Assembly: GCF_011745145.1 (NCBI RefSeq)
Contig: NZ_CP050191.1
Location: 4,706,280 to 4,770,279 of the forward strand
Direction of reading: 5' to 3'
Length of the DNA stretch: 64,000 nucleotides
From: Mycobacterium sp. DL440
GTDB taxonomy: Bacteria > Actinomycetota > Actinomycetes > Mycobacteriales > Mycobacteriaceae
Shown here: one piece after another, positions 60,463-64,000 of the stretch
Numbering within the stretch: position 1 is the first letter of the stretch
Layout of the letters: each line of letters starts with the position of its first letter
Notes under the pieces: generated by a model
Told to the model about the DNA's origin: nothing
The model's input: the letters and a program-made list of their open reading frames with translations, nothing else
Database searches by the model: none
Program-made: the position numbers and the translations under genes

Positions 60463-63400
60463 GTGGTGTCCTCTTCCTGATCCTGTGGACGGTCGTCGCC
60501 GGGCCCTCTCATGGGCGGCAGATCGGGTGGATTGTCCGGATCGATCCCCAGGTCTGCGTTCACACTGCCACGGCTGCGGGTAGAGCTGGCAACGATGGCC
60601 TCGTAGATCTCATCTCCGACGCGCCCCTTGGCACGGTTCCGCTCCACGAGCTGATCGAAGGTCGGATTCGGTTCGTTGGCGTTGAGCCATTCGGCCGCTT
60701 CCCGGTTCTCCATCAGTGAGCGGGTCCAGCTTCGGATGGTGGCACGCATCCCGTACATCGTCCTGGCGCGCTCCTCGGCACTGACGCCGTCACGCAGGAG
60801 CTGGTCCCGGAGTTCACGCATCCGCAACTCGAAGGTGGTGTAGACGGTGCGGGTCTCCTCATCGGACAGGGTCCCAGCGGCGTAATGGCTGTGGGTGGCG
60901 CCGTCGATGATCGCCTCAAAAACGGCATCGCCCGACAGTCCCTTTCGTTCGTACCGGGCGACCAGGTCCTCGAACGACGGATTGCTCTCGTTGGCCGACA
61001 ACCACTCAGCCGCCGGACGGTTCTCCATCAGCTCCCGGGTCCAGGACCGTAGCAAGCTGCGAAGCCCGGACAGTTGTCTGGCCCGGTCTTCGGCACTGAG
61101 ACCGTCGCTGATCATCTGCTCGTTGAGCGCGCGCAGCCCGAGTTCGAATTGGGAGTACACCGCGCCGGTTTCGATGTCGGAAAGGCTTCCAAGGGCCAGT
61201 CGGCTGTGGATGGAGGTGTCGACGATCGCCTCATAGATCGCGTCTCCAGTGAGACCGCGCTCGGCGTTGCGGCTAACCAGGTCCTCTAACGTCGGGTTGA
61301 TTGTGTTGCGCAACAGGAACTCTGCGACGTTCTGGTTGCTCATGAGCTGATACGTCCACGTGCGCAGCGAGTTCCGCAGTTCCGACAGCTGCCGGGCGCG
61401 TTCCTCGGCGCTGACGCCCTCGCGGATGAGTTGTTCGTTGAGCTCGCGCATCCGGAGTTCGCCGGCACTGAACAGGGTTGTGGCCTCGGTCATCGAGAGC
61501 GTGCCGGGAAGGTGTGCCGGCAGGCCGAGGCGGCCGAGCGGATCCACGTCGACCGCGGTCCCCAGCCGCAGCGGGACGTCGTGCGGCGGATACCCCGCGT
61601 CGTCGTTGACGTCGAGGTGGCTGGCCGGGCCCGGCAGATACTTCACGTAGTAGAGCGAGGTGTCGTACAGCAGTTGCCGGCCCAGCTCTGGTTCGGCGGT
61701 CGTGGCGAGCATCGCGAGGTCGATCGGCTCGGGCAACCGCGGGTGACTGACTTCGAGTCGTGCCACGATGTCGTCGAGAACTGCCTGCGCCTCGGCACTG
61801 ACCTCGTCACGCAGTTGGCGCGCGGCATCTTTGACTCCGTCAAGTGACTCCTGCAAGAGATCCGGGTCGGTGTCCCAGGTGAATCCACTACGCGCCCACG
61901 CGTTGCTGCCCTGCTCGTCGGACATCAACTCGATCCGGTCGACACCGGAACGCACGTAGAACTGCTCCAGTTCCGACGTGAGTGCTTTCGAGAAACCCTT
62001 TCCGCGGTAGTCGGTGTTCTCGATTTTCACGACGACGTTCCTGACCACGAGGTTGCCGTCGCCATCGCGATAGAAGTTGCGCGTGATGAGACCAATTTCG
62101 GTATCGCCACTCCGGATCACGCCGTGAAGGTCGAAACCCTCACCGTCGATATTCTGTGCGGCTTGGAACTCCACCTGGTACGGCCCATACCTGCCGGACA
62201 GGTCCGCCGCAAGCTGGCGGGCCGATCCCATGTCAGCGCTGTCCAGCGCCTCGCCGAGCGGGTCGGCATAGCGTGTGTCCGCACGTCGCGTAAGGGGATC
62301 CTCAGCTCGATAGTCCTGTTGACTGGCCGCATCGGCGGCCCCCAGATACTTGACCCCGCTCCAGTGGGTACCGGTCAGCAAATCGCGTCCGAGGTGAGGT
62401 TCCTCAGCCGTGGCCAACGCCGCAATGTCGATGGGCTCAGGCAGGTCTGGCCGGCGCGGATTCAGGCGCTGCACAAGGTCATCGAGGACCGCACGCCCCT
62501 CGGAACTGACCTGATCGCGCAACTGGAGAGCCGAATTCTTGACACTGTCGAGCGACGCCGTCAACTTCGCGGGATCGGGGTTCCAGGTGAAGCCTTGGCG
62601 CGCCCAGGCGTAGCCGCCGTCCTGTTCAGTGCGCAGCTCGATCCGGTCGACGCCCGATGCTACGTAATAACTTTCCAGTTGGGCTCGCACGGCCTTGGAG
62701 AAGCCCTTGCCACGGAAGTCCTTGTCAGGAATGTCGATCACGTTCTGATGAGCAACCAGTTCGCCCTCGCTGTCCCGGACGTAGGTCTGCTGGATGAACC
62801 CGACTTCCTCATCGCCGCTGAGGATCAGCCCGCCAACGATGACCTCGCCACTGCGCTCGTCGGCGACGGCCCGGAACATCTCGACGCGGTACGGGCCGTA
62901 AATGCCGGACAGATCCGCGGCGAGTTGCCGCACCTGTGCGGCATCGAGGTTGTCGACGACATCGCCCAAAGGTTGTGCGTAGCGGGCGTCGACACGACGG
63001 GTGGCCGGGTCCTGGGCGCGGTAGCCCTGTTGTCTTGCCGGGAAGTCACTGTCGGCCGGCGGGCCCTTGACATCGCCGACGGCATCAGCGGCGTCCAGCG
63101 AGATCTGCAGAGGCACGTCATAGCTGAGCCGGTGCACCGGCTCGCCGTTCTGGTCGAGGTAGCCGACGGCGGTGCGGTCCACCGCGCCTTCGCCCCAATG
63201 CGGTGGCCACGGCGAGTACTGCCTGGTGCGCGGGTCGTAGAGCTGAACCTGTTGGCCGTTGGTGACCGCAAGGTAGGCGTGCCCACCCGCGCGGCCGCCA
63301 TCGGCTGCCCAGCGCGACACCACGATTGCCGAAGATCCGGCGGGCCTGCCCAATAATTCGGTCTCGATGTCGTCGTAGGTAGCGAACTGTGAGCTCGACT

Positions 63401-64000
63401 GCGCCACCTGGAACAGGGCCCAGGCCGGCACGCCGGTGCTCGAGGGTGCAGCGGACAGATCGAAGCGCCCGGGATAGATCCTCGACAACTCGCCGGCCAC
63501 GCCGTAAGCGCAGTTGTCGACGGCCCGGCTCGAAGGAGAGTCGTGCCCGAACAGGTTCTGGAGCCACCCCTTCAGTCCGGTGCGCGCGGGGGCGGCAGGT
63601 CCCGAGTCCAGGTACTTGACGTAGTGCACTCCGTTGCGACCGGGTACCGCCCCGGTGCCGTCCAGCAGGTCGCGGCCCAGTTTAGGTTCGGCGGTGGTGG
63701 CCAGATTCGCCAGGTCGATGGGTTCCGGCAGTCGGGGATTACTCGGATCCAGCTGTTGCACAACCTGATCCAGTAGCGCCTTGGCTTCGTCGCTGACGGT
63801 CTCACGCAGCTGGCCGGCCGACATCTTCACCCGGTCGAGCGATTCCTGCAGCTGACGGGTACCCGGATCCCAGGCGTAACCGCGCCTGGCCCAGGCATAG
63901 GCACCTTTGTCGTGCGTCGTCAGCTCGATACGGTCGACACCCGAGTGCACGTAGAAGCGCTCCAGCTCGGCGGTCAGGGCCTTGGAGAAGCCCTGACCGC
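60459..64000 (-). CDS. giant modular Tox-PL/GNAT protein (5' end outside window)
   Basis: At least 1180 aa; the frame runs off the right edge. From the edge: the end of a GNAT-like module (GQGFSKAL...YAWARRGYAWD); a linker with LPEPIDLANLATTAEPKLGR; a papain-fold toxin-like domain (about 63126-63527) with Cys147 (VDNCAYG), His224 (GGHAYLAV) and Asp239 (QLYDPR); two complete GNAT-like modules (DFRGKGFSKAVRAQ and DYRGKGFSKALTSE, 236 residues apart), each with the same linker; three 105-residue helical repeats; an acidic tail. Residue numbers start at GTG/ATG 63950. Likely an ESX-exported effector or toxin, inferred from domain and neighbours. Confidence 0.75.
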   Translation of the reverse strand, partial: GQGFSKALTAELERFYVHSGVDRIELTTHDKGAYAWARRGYAWDPGTRQLQESLDRVKMSAGQLRETVSDEAKALLDQVVQQLDPSNPRLPEPIDLANLATTAEPKLGRDLLDGTGAVPGRNGVHYVKYLDSGPAAPARTGLKGWLQNLFGHDSPSSRAVDNCAYGVAGELSRIYPGRFDLSAAPSSTGVPAWALFQVAQSSSQFATYDDIETELLGRPAGSSAIVVSRWAADGGRAGGHAYLAVTNGQQVQLYDPRTRQYSPWPPHWGEGAVDRTAVGYLDQNGEPVHRLSYDVPLQISLDAADAVGDVKGPPADSDFPARQQGYRAQDPATRRVDARYAQPLGDVVDNLDAAQVRQLAADLSGIYGPYRVEMFRAVADERSGEVIVGGLILSGDEEVGFIQQTYVRDSEGELVAHQNVIDIPDKDFRGKGFSKAVRAQLESYYVASGVDRIELRTEQDGGYAWARQGFTWNPDPAKLTASLDSVKNSALQLRDQVSSEGRAVLDDLVQRLNPRRPDLPEPIDIAALATAEEPHLGRDLLTGTHWSGVKYLGAADAASQQDYRAEDPLTRRADTRYADPLGEALDSADMGSARQLAADLSGRYGPYQVEFQAAQNIDGEGFDLHGVIRSGDTEIGLITRNFYRDGDGNLVVRNVVVKIENTDYRGKGFSKALTSELEQFYVRSGVDRIELMSDEQGSNAWARSGFTWDTDPDLLQESLDGVKDAARQLRDEVSAEAQAVLDDIVARLEVSHPRLPEPIDLAMLATTAEPELGRQLLYDTSLYYVKYLPGPASHLDVNDDAGYPPHDVPLRLGTAVDVDPLGRLGLPAHLPGTLSMTEATTLFSAGELRMRELNEQLIREGVSAEERARQLSELRNSLRTWTYQLMSNQNVAEFLLRNTINPTLEDLVSRNAERGLTGDAIYEAIVDTSIHSRLALGSLSDIETGAVYSQFELGLRALNEQMISDGLSAEDRARQLSGLRSLLRSWTRELMENRPAAEWLSANESNPSFEDLVARYERKGLSGDAVFEAIIDGATHSHYAAGTLSDEETRTVYTTFELRMRELRDQLLRDGVSAEERARTMYGMRATIRSWTRSLMENREAAEWLNANEPNPTFDQLVERNRAKGRVGDEIYEAIVASSTRSRGSVNADLGIDPDNPPDLPPMRGPGDDRPQDQEEDTT
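60552..61496 (-). repeat. three 105-residue (315-bp) repeats in the toxin C-terminus
   Basis: The FELRMREL-type block recurs at residues 831, 936 and 1041, an exact 105-residue period. Each unit has G.LSD.ET, GVSAEERAR, LRSWTR.LM, AAEWL.ANE.NP and GDAIYEAIV. The two later units are closer to each other than to the first. Confidence 0.85.

Noticed and set aside
62124..63356. 410-codon plus-strand frame opposite the giant toxin gene
   Set aside because: The minus-strand product has clear repeated domains and motifs; the plus-strand frame is a mirror of its codon bias.

Overview
The window is a 64 kb piece of a GC-rich actinobacterial chromosome, almost certainly a fast-growing Mycobacterium (Mycolicibacterium). 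From about 0 to 20 kb and again from 21.5 to 30 kb the gene order follows the M. tuberculosis Rv3667-Rv3695 segment: acs, a secreted serine protease, a holin-like membrane protein, ephE, marP, a NUDIX hydrolase, a thioredoxin-like protein, nth, crp, an MBL-fold protein, RidA, a Get3-like ATPase pair, whiB4, ponA2 and a phosphoesterase. After tRNA-Pro comes the MoxR/DUF58/DUF4129/DUF4350 membrane block. glpK (the Rv3696c position) follows at 41.8-43.3 kb. Species cannot be fixed from sequence alone. Many genes have a TANNNT -10 element 6-7 nt before the start codon, the usual mycobacterial leaderless arrangement.

From 18 to 44 kb species-specific genes are mixed in: a Ser/Thr kinase, a TesB-like thioesterase, a TetR/MFS pair with a palindromic operator, an AraC regulator, a CPA2 antiporter, a carotenoid oxygenase divergent from a PadR regulator, and a second PadR. 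A 2.6 kb genomic islet (about 35.85-38.42 kb) sits at the 3' end of the carotenoid oxygenase gene. It has near-identical att-like repeats at both ends, matching 26-bp candidate integrase arm sites inside each end, a tyrosine-integrase remnant and four cargo genes of unknown function. The shared core encodes the last metal-binding His motif of the oxygenase.

From 44 kb to the right edge lies a type VII (ESX) accessory locus. A leftward pair encodes a MinD-like ATPase and EccA. A rightward set encodes two YbaB/EspD-like proteins, a PE-like protein, an Esp-like alanine/glycine-rich protein, PE, PPE, EspG, two Esx proteins, a second divergent EspG-like protein, an unusual KAS-III-like (thiolase fold) enzyme, a small helical protein and a 591-aa WxG-containing secreted-type protein. 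Facing it is a leftward operon that starts beyond the right edge. It holds a very large modular protein with repeated GNAT-like modules, a papain-fold (Tox-PL) toxin-like domain and three exact-period 105-residue helical repeats, then two small proteins, a multidomain probable polyimmunity protein, an orphan WXG100-like trafficking domain, another YbaB-like protein and another WXG-like protein. No EccB, EccC, EccD, EccE or MycP gene is visible here, so export must rely on core genes outside the window.

The most unusual elements are the ESX-linked toxin/immunity operon, the acyltransferase-like KAS-III protein embedded in an ESX cluster, and the islet whose att site coincides with a catalytic motif codon block.
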